DNA of 64,000 nucleotides, taken from Oscillospiraceae bacterium. Lineage in GTDB: Bacteria > Bacillota > Clostridia > Saccharofermentanales > Saccharofermentanaceae. How positions within the stretch are numbered: the stretch's first letter is position 1; each line of letters opens with the position of its first letter. The stretch covers positions 96,429 through 160,428 of the forward strand of contig SVIZ01000004.1 of the NCBI GenBank assembly GCA_015069205.1, read 5' to 3'. Positions 35,261-44,767 of the stretch are shown here, in pieces. Below the pieces are notes generated by a model. That model searched no databases and was not told the origin of the DNA. It was given only the letters and a program-made list of their open reading frames with translations. Both the position numbers and the translations under genes were made by a program.

Positions 35261-36943
35261 TCATAACACACTTATCATTCTGTTAAATGCGCAAACTACG
35301 GCACGAACGGAAGATTTTGTGACTGAGCTTGAGACACCGGCACCGATATAAGTCTGTTTATTGGCTTTGTTGGTGATCTCGATGTATGTAATAGCCGCAG
35401 AGTCTGAACCTGACTTCATGGCGTGCTCTGAATAGTTCGAGATAGAAAACTCGATGCCGGTATACTTGCATAAAGCATTGACAAAAGCATCCAAGAGACC
35501 GTTACCCCTGCCGTTGATGTTGACTTCTTCACCGTTATAGGTAATCAACGCATCAACAGTGGATACCTGGTCGCTGTCCTGCTGTTCCGAGAAGTTCTTC
35601 AGGCCATAAGGCTCTAATACATTAATGAACTTATCGTCAAAGAGGTCGAATACCTGCTGGGGCGTAAGCTCGTTCTCAGTACCGTTCTCCTCTGTTGCAG
35701 CCTTAACAACAGGCAGGAAATCACGCTGGAAACGTTTAGGCAGCTGTACACCGAAATATGTCTCCATGACATAAGCGATGCCGCCTCTTCCGGACTGGGA
35801 ATTGATCCTGATAATAGGCTCATACTCTCTGCCGACGTCTTTGGGATCGATAGGAAGATAAGGAACAGCCCAAATGGCATCGTTTCTTTCTTCCATCTTC
35901 TTGCGTCCCTTATTGATAGCATCCTGATGAGAACCCGAGAATGCGGTAAATACGAGTTTTCCTGCCCAAGGATGTCTGGGTTCTACCTTCATGCCGGTGA
36001 GTTCTTCATAGATATCAATGGTCTTGTTCATGTCAGAGAAATCAAGCCCGGGATTGATACCGAGCATCATCATGTTAATGGCAAGAGTAATAATGTCAAC
36101 ATTACCGGTTCTTTCGCCGTTTCCGAAAAGAGTACCCTCTACCCTGTCACCGCCTGCCATGAGTCCGAACTCTGATGTAGCAACAGCGGTTCCTCTGTCA
36201 TTATGCGTATGAAGGGAAACGATTATGGAGTCTCTCCACTTCGTATTTCTGCAGAAATACTCGATCTGGTCTGCATATACGTTTGCTGTCTGATATTCGA
36301 CAGTCTCAGGAAGGTTGATTATTACCTTGTTCTCAGGCGTCGGTTTCCAGCAGTCAAGGACCGAATCACAGATCTTAACGGAAAAATCAAGCTCAGTATC
36401 AGAGAATGCCTCAGGCGAATACTCAAGAATAAACTTTGTTCCGCTCGTATCCTCATTGATCCTGTCGATGATCATTTTCGCGCCTTCAACAGCAAGATTG
36501 ATGCATTCATCGCACGAAAAACCGAAAACTACATCTCTGTGGAGCCTGCTCGTGGCATTATAGAGATGGATAATTACAGAAGGAGCGCCCTTTACGGCTT
36601 CCATTGTCTTATCGATAATGTGGCTTCTCGACTGAGTAAGTACCTGGATGGCAACATCATCGGGAATGAGGTTGTTGTCTATCAGATATCTGCAGAAGTT
36701 ATAGTCTGTATCAGATGCGGCCGGAAAACCGATCTCGATCTGCTTAAAGCCGACTGAACAGAGATACTGGAAGAACTCCACCTTCTGTTCAAGTGTCATC
36801 GGAACTTCCAATGCCTGATTACCGTCTCTCAGATCAACAGAACACCAGAGTGGTGCTTTTGTGATCTTTGCTGCAGGCCACTTACGGTCCGGAAGGTCAA
36901 CTGTCGGATGAGCCTTATATCTGCGGTAATTCATGTCAGCCAT
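35261..36943 (-). CDS. leuA: 2-isopropylmalate synthase, long (LeuA2/yeast-like) type
   Basis: A 560-residue enzyme condensing acetyl-CoA with 2-oxoisovalerate, the first leucine-specific step. The N-terminal barrel starts after APLWCSVDLRDGNQAL (metal-binding Asp/Arg) and includes SLHTHNDRGTAVA with metal histidines. The C-terminal region (about 430-560) is the allosteric LeuA dimer domain, TVDALITYNGEEVNI onwards, so leucine feedback is expected. The extra N-terminal segment and length fit the form found in actinobacteria and yeast. GGAGG is 7 nt before ATG 36943. leuB, leuC and leuD are not here; the gene is isolated between murD and uppP. No leucine T-box fits in the 29-nt gap before it. 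Confidence 0.94.
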   Translation of the reverse strand: MADMNYRRYKAHPTVDLPDRKWPAAKITKAPLWCSVDLRDGNQALEVPMTLEQKVEFFQYLCSVGFKQIEIGFPAASDTDYNFCRYLIDNNLIPDDVAIQVLTQSRSHIIDKTMEAVKGAPSVIIHLYNATSRLHRDVVFGFSCDECINLAVEGAKMIIDRINEDTSGTKFILEYSPEAFSDTELDFSVKICDSVLDCWKPTPENKVIINLPETVEYQTANVYADQIEYFCRNTKWRDSIIVSLHTHNDRGTAVATSEFGLMAGGDRVEGTLFGNGERTGNVDIITLAINMMMLGINPGLDFSDMNKTIDIYEELTGMKVEPRHPWAGKLVFTAFSGSHQDAINKGRKKMEERNDAIWAVPYLPIDPKDVGREYEPIIRINSQSGRGGIAYVMETYFGVQLPKRFQRDFLPVVKAATEENGTENELTPQQVFDLFDDKFINVLEPYGLKNFSEQQDSDQVSTVDALITYNGEEVNINGRGNGLLDAFVNALCKYTGIEFSISNYSEHAMKSGSDSAAITYIEITNKANKQTYIGAGVSSSVTKSSVRAVVCAFNRMISVL

Positions 36944-36972
36944 AAACTTTCCTCCACCCTGAAGCTTATAAC

Positions 36973-38466
36973 TTATTTAAGTTCATTAACGAGGTCTCTG
37001 AACATATCTCCTCTATGCTCAAAGTGCCTGAAATGGTCGTAGGACGTACCTATAGAGGACATAATAACAATCTCTCCGGGTTTTGCCCACTCTCTTGCCT
37101 TATTCAAGGCTTCTTTATATGCATTTACGACATTGTCGCGTGTCTCAGGGAATTCATATACATCGCCTTCCTTATCGGGAATGCGGTAGATCTCATAATT
37201 GCGTCCGTTTGCTTCCTTCTCAATGATATCGGTAACAAGACCTGCATTTGATCCGTATATGATGATCCTGTCGCAGACATTAAGTATCGAATCTCCAAGG
37301 CCTGTATAGATGCATTTCTTATCAGCACCGCCGCAAATGAGGACGCCTTTCTCGTTGCGTGCCGCAAGGGCCTTCATGGTATTGAGAGAACGGTTCGGTG
37401 ATGTATCGATCGAAGAGTTATACCACCTTACACCATCTAATTCCCTGATGAACTCGATCCTGTGAGGAACGCCCTTAAAGTTCTTGGCCACATATGCAAT
37501 GTCCTCAGGCTTTACATAGTCGATAACTGCGCAAGTTGCAGCCAGGAAATTCTCAACATTATGTTCACCGGGGATAAAGATCTCATCCACGCCGCAGATA
37601 TCTGTTTTCGAGCCTTTGTCCTCATAAATGAGCCTGCCGTTTTCAACATAAGCCCTGCGGTAAAGCGGCGAATCTGTTCTCATTACATTTGCCTTATCAG
37701 CAGAGAACAGCTCTACTCTTGATCTTGCGACATCCTTCATGTCGTAAGTAAGATCACAGCCGGCATTGAGAACGACCTTGCCGAAAGGACCCTGGTTTCT
37801 GAAAATGTTGACCTTAGCCTGGATGTACTCATCGTAATCGGTATGGAAATCCAGATGATTCGGCGTAATGTTCGTTATTACCGCAACATCAGCAGGTGTC
37901 TTCATGCCCAAAAGCTGGAATGAAGACAACTCAAGAACGACCATGTCATCAGACCACATCTGATTTACCTTGTCGAGCAAAGGAGTTCCGATATTTCCGC
38001 CTACCCAGACGGTATAGCCTGAATTCTTCAGGATCTCTGCCGTAAGTGTAGTAGTTGTTGTCTTACCGTCGGAACCTGTGATCGCGAAGATCTGTGCAGG
38101 ACAGAGATTCATGAAAAGTTCCATCTCTGTCGTAAGAATGGATCCCTTCTCCTTAAGTGCCTGAAGTTCGGGAGTCTCAAATCTCATCTTGGGAGTCTTG
38201 AAAACGATGTCATAGAAATCATCATTAAGATGAGATAGATAATTCTCACCTAAAGACCACTCAATGCCTTCAGCACAATCGGACAAAGCCTCGATATTCT
38301 TCTTAAGCATTGGATCATCAGCAGTGTTCTTGTCACAGGCAATAACCTTGCAGCCCAAAGAAACAAGCCATCTGATCAATGGCGTATTTGATATTCCGAC
38401 GCCAATAACGGCAGCTTTCTTGCCGTTAATAAATTCCTTAAAATCATCAAATCTTAAGTTGCTCAT
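36973..38466 (-). CDS. murD: UDP-N-acetylmuramoyl-L-alanine:D-glutamate ligase MurD
   Basis: A 497-residue Mur ligase adding D-glutamate to UDP-MurNAc-L-Ala in the cytosol. An N-terminal Rossmann-type nucleotide domain (AVIGVGISNTPL) is followed by the ATP-binding P-loop ITGSDGKTTTTTL, the Mur-ligase motif NITPNHLDFH, and a C-terminal domain with GVPHRIEF and WYNSSIDTSPN. The variation SSID instead of DSKAT-like sequence is typical of a subset of MurD homologues. Start 38466 has AAGGAG; the longer reading from 38574 would enter the upstream ABC gene. Other mur genes are not in the window. Confidence 0.93.
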   Translation of the reverse strand: MSNLRFDDFKEFINGKKAAVIGVGISNTPLIRWLVSLGCKVIACDKNTADDPMLKKNIEALSDCAEGIEWSLGENYLSHLNDDFYDIVFKTPKMRFETPELQALKEKGSILTTEMELFMNLCPAQIFAITGSDGKTTTTTLTAEILKNSGYTVWVGGNIGTPLLDKVNQMWSDDMVVLELSSFQLLGMKTPADVAVITNITPNHLDFHTDYDEYIQAKVNIFRNQGPFGKVVLNAGCDLTYDMKDVARSRVELFSADKANVMRTDSPLYRRAYVENGRLIYEDKGSKTDICGVDEIFIPGEHNVENFLAATCAVIDYVKPEDIAYVAKNFKGVPHRIEFIRELDGVRWYNSSIDTSPNRSLNTMKALAARNEKGVLICGGADKKCIYTGLGDSILNVCDRIIIYGSNAGLVTDIIEKEANGRNYEIYRIPDKEGDVYEFPETRDNVVNAYKEALNKAREWAKPGEIVIMSSIGTSYDHFRHFEHRGDMFRDLVNELK

Positions 38467-38476
38467 ATTTTCTCCT

Positions 38477-40198
38477 TTATCCGGATATGTACGAAGCATA
38501 AAGCTTACTGTAGAATCCGCCGTTTGCGATAAGCTCATCGTGTGTTCCGATCTCTGATACCTTGCCGGCATCAATTACAACGATCTTGTCACAGTTAGTG
38601 ATCTGTGAGAGCCTATGCGCAATTATAATACTTGTTCTGCCGTTCAGAAGCTTTTTTACAGCCTTCTGGATACGGTCTTCGGTAACGACGTCAACCGAAG
38701 AAGTAGCTTCATCAAGGATCATTATTGAAGGATCTGAAGCCATTGCCCTGGCTATTGTCAGAAGCTGTTTCTGACCTTCGGATATATCATCCCTGTCGTT
38801 ATCGATCATTTCATTATAACGCTTTGGTAATTTCCTGATAAAAGAATCAGAACCCGACTTCTTGCAAGCATCGAAAACCTGTTCATCCGTGATATGAGGG
38901 CCTGAGAATCTGATATTCTCCATGACCGTATCATCAGCAAGCCATGTATCCTGCGTTACAAATCCTATATAGTGTCTGAGTTCTGACCTCGGAATATCCT
39001 TGATAGACTTGCCGTTAATCAAGATATCGCCTGAATCAGGCTCATAGTAACGCATAAGAAGATTTATAAGTGTCGTTTTGCCGCATCCCGTAGGACCTGC
39101 AATCGCAAAGGATTCGCCCTTGCCGACCTTAAACGATATATCCTTGAGGACCGGCTTGCCCTCAACATATGAAAATGAAACATTTCTGAACTCTATGTCA
39201 AACTGCTTATTCTTATCAGGAAGCTTATCTGCTGCCTTCTCTTCCGGTATCTCTTCGCTGTCAAGATAATCGAATATTCTCGCAAGACATGCAAAGCTGT
39301 CGGTAAGCTCGGTATATACGGCAGTAAGGTCATTTATAGGCTTCATGAACTGGTTAGCATATGCCAGAAGCGACATCAACGAACCGATGGAGATGGCTCC
39401 GCCGATTCCTGCATAACAGCCTGACAATACAACACCTGCATAGATAAGTGCGTTTACAAATCTCGATGAAGGATTACTTATAGATGATAAGAACGTAGCC
39501 TTTGTGGATGTCTGGCGGTACTCACTGTTAAGCTTATCAAAGCCCTCGATCCTTGCATCGGTAACGTTATATATTCTGCATTCTCTGAAGTTCTTAACTG
39601 ATTCACCTACATATGCCGTCTGCTGTGATCTGATCTTTGCCTGGGCAGCAAATGACTTATATGCGCCTTTTGCGATCAGGTAGGATACTGCAATAGATAC
39701 AGGCGTGAAAACAACAACGATAAGAGAGATCTTCCAGTTGATATAGAACATAACCGCAAGTGTTATCAATACCGTTGCTATACCTGAAGCAAACTGGTTA
39801 AGGAACATCAGCATACCGTCGGATACAGTCTCAACATCGCTGATTATGAAGCTCTGCAGCTTACCTGCGGATGTCTTATCAATATAAGACATCTTTACCC
39901 TGTGCATTTTCGCATAAGTCGCATTTCTCAGATTAAGACCAATTGAATATGCTACACGGTTATTCATCTTGATCAGCGCAAACTGCAAAATGGCAGCAGC
40001 TGCGATAAGTCCAACGATTATCACGATATATGTGATAAGAACATCCATGTTCCCAAGATTATCAATGGCCTTTCCGGCAAAGAACGGAATGGCAACTGTT
40101 GCCGCACCATAAAAAACACCTATAAAGACAGACAGAACCGCTATAGCAGAAGATCCTTTTAAAAATGAGAACAGGCGCTTTATTGTCTTATTTTTCAT
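38477..40198 (-). CDS. ABC exporter half-transporter, subunit with canonical Walker B
   Basis: A 573-residue protein with a six-helix TM domain (1-320) fused to an ATPase domain. Walker A is GPTGCGKTT, Walker B ILDEATSSVD retains the catalytic Glu, and the switch His is in IIAHRLSQI. The signature is ISEGQKQ, with Glu in place of the first Gly of LSGGQ. With the upstream subunit it forms a heterodimer in which only one ATP site is fully active. Its start overlaps the partner stop as ATGA, and GGGAGG precedes it. Multidrug or lipid export is likely; the substrate is unknown. Confidence 0.93.
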   Translation of the reverse strand: MKNKTIKRLFSFLKGSSAIAVLSVFIGVFYGAATVAIPFFAGKAIDNLGNMDVLITYIVIIVGLIAAAAILQFALIKMNNRVAYSIGLNLRNATYAKMHRVKMSYIDKTSAGKLQSFIISDVETVSDGMLMFLNQFASGIATVLITLAVMFYINWKISLIVVVFTPVSIAVSYLIAKGAYKSFAAQAKIRSQQTAYVGESVKNFRECRIYNVTDARIEGFDKLNSEYRQTSTKATFLSSISNPSSRFVNALIYAGVVLSGCYAGIGGAISIGSLMSLLAYANQFMKPINDLTAVYTELTDSFACLARIFDYLDSEEIPEEKAADKLPDKNKQFDIEFRNVSFSYVEGKPVLKDISFKVGKGESFAIAGPTGCGKTTLINLLMRYYEPDSGDILINGKSIKDIPRSELRHYIGFVTQDTWLADDTVMENIRFSGPHITDEQVFDACKKSGSDSFIRKLPKRYNEMIDNDRDDISEGQKQLLTIARAMASDPSIMILDEATSSVDVVTEDRIQKAVKKLLNGRTSIIIAHRLSQITNCDKIVVIDAGKVSEIGTHDELIANGGFYSKLYASYISG

Positions 40199-41916
40199 AC
40201 GGCGCCTCCCTTGATCTGCAGGGAATTCATGTATCTGTAGTTCTCAGATATCTTCAGGAGTTCTTCATGTGGAGCAACAGCTTCGATCTTACCGTCATCC
40301 ATTAGGATTATCCTGTCGCAGTTCATACAAGTCCTTACCTTCTGTGAGATAAGGATAACCGTCGGCTTTTGAGCAAGATCATCAAGATTTCCGAGAAGTC
40401 TTTTCTCTGTTCCCCAGTCCAAAGCTGAAGTTGAGTCATCCAGGATAACAAGGCCGGGTTTTCCGGCTAATGCTCTTGCGATTCCGATCCTTTGTCTCTG
40501 ACCTCCTGACAGTCCTGCACCGCCGTCAGAGATCTCATAATCAAGACCTTCAGACTTGGTTTTGACTACATCATCACTGCAGGATAATCTGCACGCTTCG
40601 TTGATGTCGTTATCAGTAAGTGATGTTCTTCCGACAGTAATATTGTCTTTCAAAGAACCTTTAAACAGTCTTGTTTTCTGAAGACTCATGCCAACAGAAG
40701 AAGAAAGACTTGCAAGTGAGATATCTCTTATATTGATGCCATCAAGTGCTACTTCACCTTCAGTAGGATCGTATATGCCGGCGATAAGTGATGCGGCAGT
40801 TGATTTTCCGCAGCCGGTACTGCCTATGATGCCGATGGTCTCACCCGGTTTAATATCAATAGAGAAATCCTTAACGGATTCTTCATTGTTGCCCTGGTAT
40901 GTGAAAGAGACATTCTTCAAAGAAACCGCAACTGGTTTTGAAGGTTCAAGTGTCTTTGTACCTTTACTTGCAGTACTTACTACATCAGTAAGCCCCTCTG
41001 CCCTCTTAAGACATGCATATGCTCTTGAAACAGATACAATGAGGTTAGCAAGCTTTACGAGTTCGATCAAAATCTGGGACATGTAGTTATAAAGAGCTAC
41101 CACCTGTCCGTCAGTAAGATCGCCGATATTAAAATGAACAGCTCCTCTATAGATAAGCAGACAGATACCGAGGTTAACTACAGCATAAGTAAGCGGATTA
41201 AGCCACGAAGCAAAGTCAGAAGCTTTTATCTGAGCAGACTTAAGCATAAGGCTCTTGGCTTCGAATTTAGAATAATCGTCGGCGGTCTTATTGAATCCTC
41301 TGATCACCCTCTCACCTGCAATGCCGTTGGAAGTCTTCTTAACAAGACTGTCCAATCCTTCTCTTGCCTGTTTATGACGAAGGATAGAGAGCTTCATGTT
41401 AAGACCGATGACGACAGCCATAAGCGCCGTACATACGATGAAGATCAATGACATTGAAGGCTTAACGACAGCAGCCATAATGCAGGCGCCGACAACGATA
41501 AAAGGAGATCTCAAAAGAAGTCTTAAGAACAGATTGATGCCAGTCTGGATCTGATTGACATCAGAAGTCATAAGCGTGACCATGCTCGAAGAACCTATCT
41601 TCTCATAATCACTTATGGAAAGTGTCTGAAGTTTATCGTGAAGGCTCTTTCTGATACCAGACGAGATGCCGCAAGCAGAATAAGCAGCAAAATACTGGGC
41701 AGTTATGGCACTTGCAAATCCTACAACAGCAAACAAAGCCAGTATCGGCACATGAGTCCAGACATAATGCATGTCAGACTGCTTGATACCGTAATCGATA
41801 ATGCCTGCTACGATAAGCGGAACAGTCAATTCAAAACATGCTTCAAGAAGCTTAAACACCGGGCTTAAGATCGAAGCAGCTTTATATTTGCCGATGTGAT
41901 CGAAAATAAGCTTCAT
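40195..41916 (-). CDS. ABC exporter half-transporter, subunit with degenerate ATP site
   Basis: A 573-residue partner of the preceding entry with the same TM-ATPase layout. Walker A is GSTGCGKST and the signature is canonical (LSGGQRQRIGIARAL). Walker B ends in Asp (LVILDDSTSALD) instead of Glu, and the switch His is replaced by Gln (ILISQKVRT). These changes, paired with the altered signature of the other subunit, define the degenerate site of heterodimeric exporters such as BmrCD or TM287/288. It starts 6 nt after the amidohydrolase stop with no strong Shine-Dalgarno, so coupling is likely. Confidence 0.93.
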   Translation of the reverse strand: MKLIFDHIGKYKAASILSPVFKLLEACFELTVPLIVAGIIDYGIKQSDMHYVWTHVPILALFAVVGFASAITAQYFAAYSACGISSGIRKSLHDKLQTLSISDYEKIGSSSMVTLMTSDVNQIQTGINLFLRLLLRSPFIVVGACIMAAVVKPSMSLIFIVCTALMAVVIGLNMKLSILRHKQAREGLDSLVKKTSNGIAGERVIRGFNKTADDYSKFEAKSLMLKSAQIKASDFASWLNPLTYAVVNLGICLLIYRGAVHFNIGDLTDGQVVALYNYMSQILIELVKLANLIVSVSRAYACLKRAEGLTDVVSTASKGTKTLEPSKPVAVSLKNVSFTYQGNNEESVKDFSIDIKPGETIGIIGSTGCGKSTAASLIAGIYDPTEGEVALDGINIRDISLASLSSSVGMSLQKTRLFKGSLKDNITVGRTSLTDNDINEACRLSCSDDVVKTKSEGLDYEISDGGAGLSGGQRQRIGIARALAGKPGLVILDDSTSALDWGTEKRLLGNLDDLAQKPTVILISQKVRTCMNCDRIILMDDGKIEAVAPHEELLKISENYRYMNSLQIKGGAV

Positions 41917-41922
41917 ATCTTA

Positions 41923-43185
41923 TCAGGCAAGATCTTTCTTAAACTTATTGCATTCACGGATAACTTCATCAAGATCGATAGTTTTATACTGACCGTCTTC
42001 ATAAAGGATCTTACCGTCGATCATGGTCATCTTAACTACGGAATTGTCAGCGCTGTAGATGATATTCCTTACGACATTGTTTTCAGGCTGCATCGAAGGC
42101 TTATTCATGTCGATCATGATAACATCAGCCTTCTTACCTTCAGCTAAAACATCAGATTCATTAAGTCCCATGCAAAGTGCGCCGCCTGAAGTTCCCGCCT
42201 TAAGGATCTTAAAAGGATCAACTGCAGCAGCATTATTAGTCTCAACATTGGAAAGAACTGTATCAAGATACATCTCACGGAACATAGAAAGAGCATTATT
42301 GGAGCCTGCTCCGTCAGTACCGATTGCGATATTCATATCTTTTTCGATGAATTTGTAAACCGGTGTAATTCCGCTTGCGAGCTTTAAATTGGAACATGCA
42401 TTGAATACCGACCAAAGGTTTCTCTTCTTAAAGATATCCCTGTCTTCATCAGTAAACCATACACAATGAAATCCGCCTCCGCCGAAATCAAAGATACCGA
42501 GCTTATCAAAAAGGACAGCGGGAGTAATTCCGTATCTTTCCTTACAACCTTCAACCTCAGCTGAAGTCTCCGAAATATGCGTAAATACAGGCGCTTCATA
42601 CTTATGTGCAAGATCTGAAATGAATTTAAGGTTATTCTCGTTTGTCGTATATTCGGCATGGAAACCATAAATGAATGAAACGAGAGGATCATAATCATTC
42701 AGGGATTCATAATAGCCTTCAAGCTCTTCCATTCCGCCAAAATCATTTGCAGCACCACAGAAAACATGTCTGAATCCGGTCTCTACTGCAGCCTTGGCTG
42801 AAGCTTCCTTATGAAAATACATGTCAAAACATGATGTAACACCACCGGAAAGATAATCGGCATATGCAAGTTTTGAAAACCAGTATACATGCTCGGGAAT
42901 GAGTTTGTTTTCTCTCGGGAATATAGCCTTGAAGAGCCAGTCGTTAAGACAATACTCATCAGCAAGAGATCTGGAAAAAGTCATGGCTGAATGTGTATGC
43001 GCGTTCTTAAGGCCGGGCATGAGAAGGTTGCCTTTGCAGTCGATCTCACGTTCAAATGTCTTGTCTGCTTTTTGGACAGCCGGACCGATATATGAAATGC
43101 GGTCATTTTCAGTCCACAGTTCACCTTCGATAATGATCTCATCCTTCATGGTAAGGATTCTTGCGTTATAAAAACGGATTGTCAT
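41923..43185 (-). CDS. Amidohydrolase of the MTA/SAH deaminase (TrzN/ATZ) group
   Basis: A 420-residue metal-dependent hydrolase. The HxH metal motif is NAHTH (His63, His65), followed by GFHAEYT, THISET, HCVWFTDED and the metal Asp in GTDGAGSNN. These are the marks of 5-methylthioadenosine/S-adenosylhomocysteine deaminases and related guanine- or chlorohydrolase-like enzymes; the segment FNACSNLKLASG differs slightly from the common NCPxSNxKLASG. Deamination of a purine nucleoside or base is the best guess. AAAGGA precedes the ATG. It is upstream of the ABC pair, in the same run. Confidence 0.85.
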   Translation of the reverse strand: MTIRFYNARILTMKDEIIIEGELWTENDRISYIGPAVQKADKTFEREIDCKGNLLMPGLKNAHTHSAMTFSRSLADEYCLNDWLFKAIFPRENKLIPEHVYWFSKLAYADYLSGGVTSCFDMYFHKEASAKAAVETGFRHVFCGAANDFGGMEELEGYYESLNDYDPLVSFIYGFHAEYTTNENNLKFISDLAHKYEAPVFTHISETSAEVEGCKERYGITPAVLFDKLGIFDFGGGGFHCVWFTDEDRDIFKKRNLWSVFNACSNLKLASGITPVYKFIEKDMNIAIGTDGAGSNNALSMFREMYLDTVLSNVETNNAAAVDPFKILKAGTSGGALCMGLNESDVLAEGKKADVIMIDMNKPSMQPENNVVRNIIYSADNSVVKMTMIDGKILYEDGQYKTIDLDEVIRECNKFKKDLA

Positions 43186-43207
43186 TATTCTGATCCTTTC
43201 TGTTATA

Positions 43208-44767
43208 TCAGAGCAAAGGAGCCCAAAGTCTTAAGATTGACTTTAAGAACCTTACGACAACGTTGGGGCTTCTGCTGTATTTTTCGGTTACGTTACGGCA
43301 CTCCTCAAAGGAATTAACGAAATCATCTTTTATATCAGCAATGCAGTCTGTCTTAAACATGTAAACCGCATTCTCAAAGTGGTGGTAAAGACTTCTGAAA
43401 TCGAGATTGATAGTCCCGACAACAGCGCATTTATCATCACAGATGCATGTCTTTGTATGGTTAAACCCGGGCGTATATTCAAAGATCTGAACATCGCTTG
43501 TAACGAGCATGTTGTAATAAGATCTTGTTACGTGATAAGTAAACTTCTTATCAGGAATACCCGGTGTCATGATCCTTACGTCAACACCTCTTTTTGAAGC
43601 AATCTGCAAAGCTCTGGCAAGCTCATCGGAAAGAACGAGATAAGGTGTCATGAACCAGCAGTAATCCTGGGCATTGTTGATCATATTGAGATATACATTC
43701 TCGCCTATCGGTTCGTTATCGAGAGGACTGTCGCAATAAGGAACGCAGTATCCTTTTGCACCGGGAACAGGATCTATCTCAACAGGCTCAAAAATGAGCA
43801 TGTTATCATCTTTGGTCTTAAGATCTGCAAAGTTCCACATCTCGACAAACATGGCTGTCAAGCTCTGGACAGCGGGACCCACAAGCTTAATGCCGTTGTC
43901 TTTCCAATGTCCGTAAGGATTGACCATATTGAAATATTCATCAGCAATGTTATATCCGCCTGTATAACCGACCTTGCCGTCTACGACCATGATCTTTCTG
44001 TGGTCACGGTTATTCATAAAGAGAGACAAAACAGGATAAGCAGGATTAAATGCGTTGCACTTGATGCCTTCAGATTCAAGGAGCTTTACGAATTGTCTGC
44101 TGATAAAAGTAAATGAACCCACATCGTCGTATAGGACTCTGCAGTCAACCCCTGCAGCTACTCTATCCTTCAATGCTTCATGAAGCGGCTCAAAAGCTTC
44201 CTTTGTCTCTATCGCGTGATACTCGATATAAACAAACTTTTTAGCCTTCTTAATGTCTTCGATCTGGTCTTTATAGCAGTCGTAAGCAACCGGATAGTAC
44301 TTAATGTCCGTCCCTTCATAAATCGGGAAATTGAAATTACTGAGATACTTGGCATTTGATGCTCTGGCAGGGTCTTCAGCTCTCATCTTTTCATATAAAT
44401 GATCATTATAGTTCAGATGGCTGAAAACCATGAGATCAACCTGATCGAGCCTCTTCTTGATCTTATGTTTTGAACTGCTGAAGTTGTTAAGCACATAAAA
44501 TAATAGACCCGGAACAGGCAATGCGAGGATAGCAATTACCCAGATCAGCTTGAATGCACCGTTGTGGTCTCTTGAATTTATACCTAGAACAACGATTACA
44601 GACAAAATTCTGACTGCGATATCGATCGGCGGGAATATATTACCCAGATAAATAAGGAGAACGACAAAAACAGCAATCTCCATAAGAACAAACAGACCGA
44701 AGATTATAATTCTTCCGACGCTGTTCTTGATTGAAGATTTCTTTTCTACCGTTCTCTTCGAGCTCAT
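43208..44767 (-). CDS. cls: Cardiolipin synthase
   Basis: A 519-residue membrane enzyme of the phospholipase D superfamily that joins two phosphatidylglycerols to cardiolipin. Two N-terminal TM helices (about 19-42 and 48-95, the second as a pair of shorter segments) precede two HKD motifs: DHRKIMVVDGKVGYTGG and NHTKTCICDDKCAVVGT. Both keep the His, Lys and Asp. The length and double-HKD layout match ClsA-type enzymes. Its ATG overlaps the aminopeptidase stop by one base (TAATG). Confidence 0.93.
   Translation of the reverse strand: MSSKRTVEKKSSIKNSVGRIIIFGLFVLMEIAVFVVLLIYLGNIFPPIDIAVRILSVIVVLGINSRDHNGAFKLIWVIAILALPVPGLLFYVLNNFSSSKHKIKKRLDQVDLMVFSHLNYNDHLYEKMRAEDPARASNAKYLSNFNFPIYEGTDIKYYPVAYDCYKDQIEDIKKAKKFVYIEYHAIETKEAFEPLHEALKDRVAAGVDCRVLYDDVGSFTFISRQFVKLLESEGIKCNAFNPAYPVLSLFMNNRDHRKIMVVDGKVGYTGGYNIADEYFNMVNPYGHWKDNGIKLVGPAVQSLTAMFVEMWNFADLKTKDDNMLIFEPVEIDPVPGAKGYCVPYCDSPLDNEPIGENVYLNMINNAQDYCWFMTPYLVLSDELARALQIASKRGVDVRIMTPGIPDKKFTYHVTRSYYNMLVTSDVQIFEYTPGFNHTKTCICDDKCAVVGTINLDFRSLYHHFENAVYMFKTDCIADIKDDFVNSFEECRNVTEKYSRSPNVVVRFLKSILRLWAPLL

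Noticed and set aside
36944..36972. T-box or leader peptide for leuA
   Set aside because: Only 29 bases separate leuA from murD, too few for such an element.
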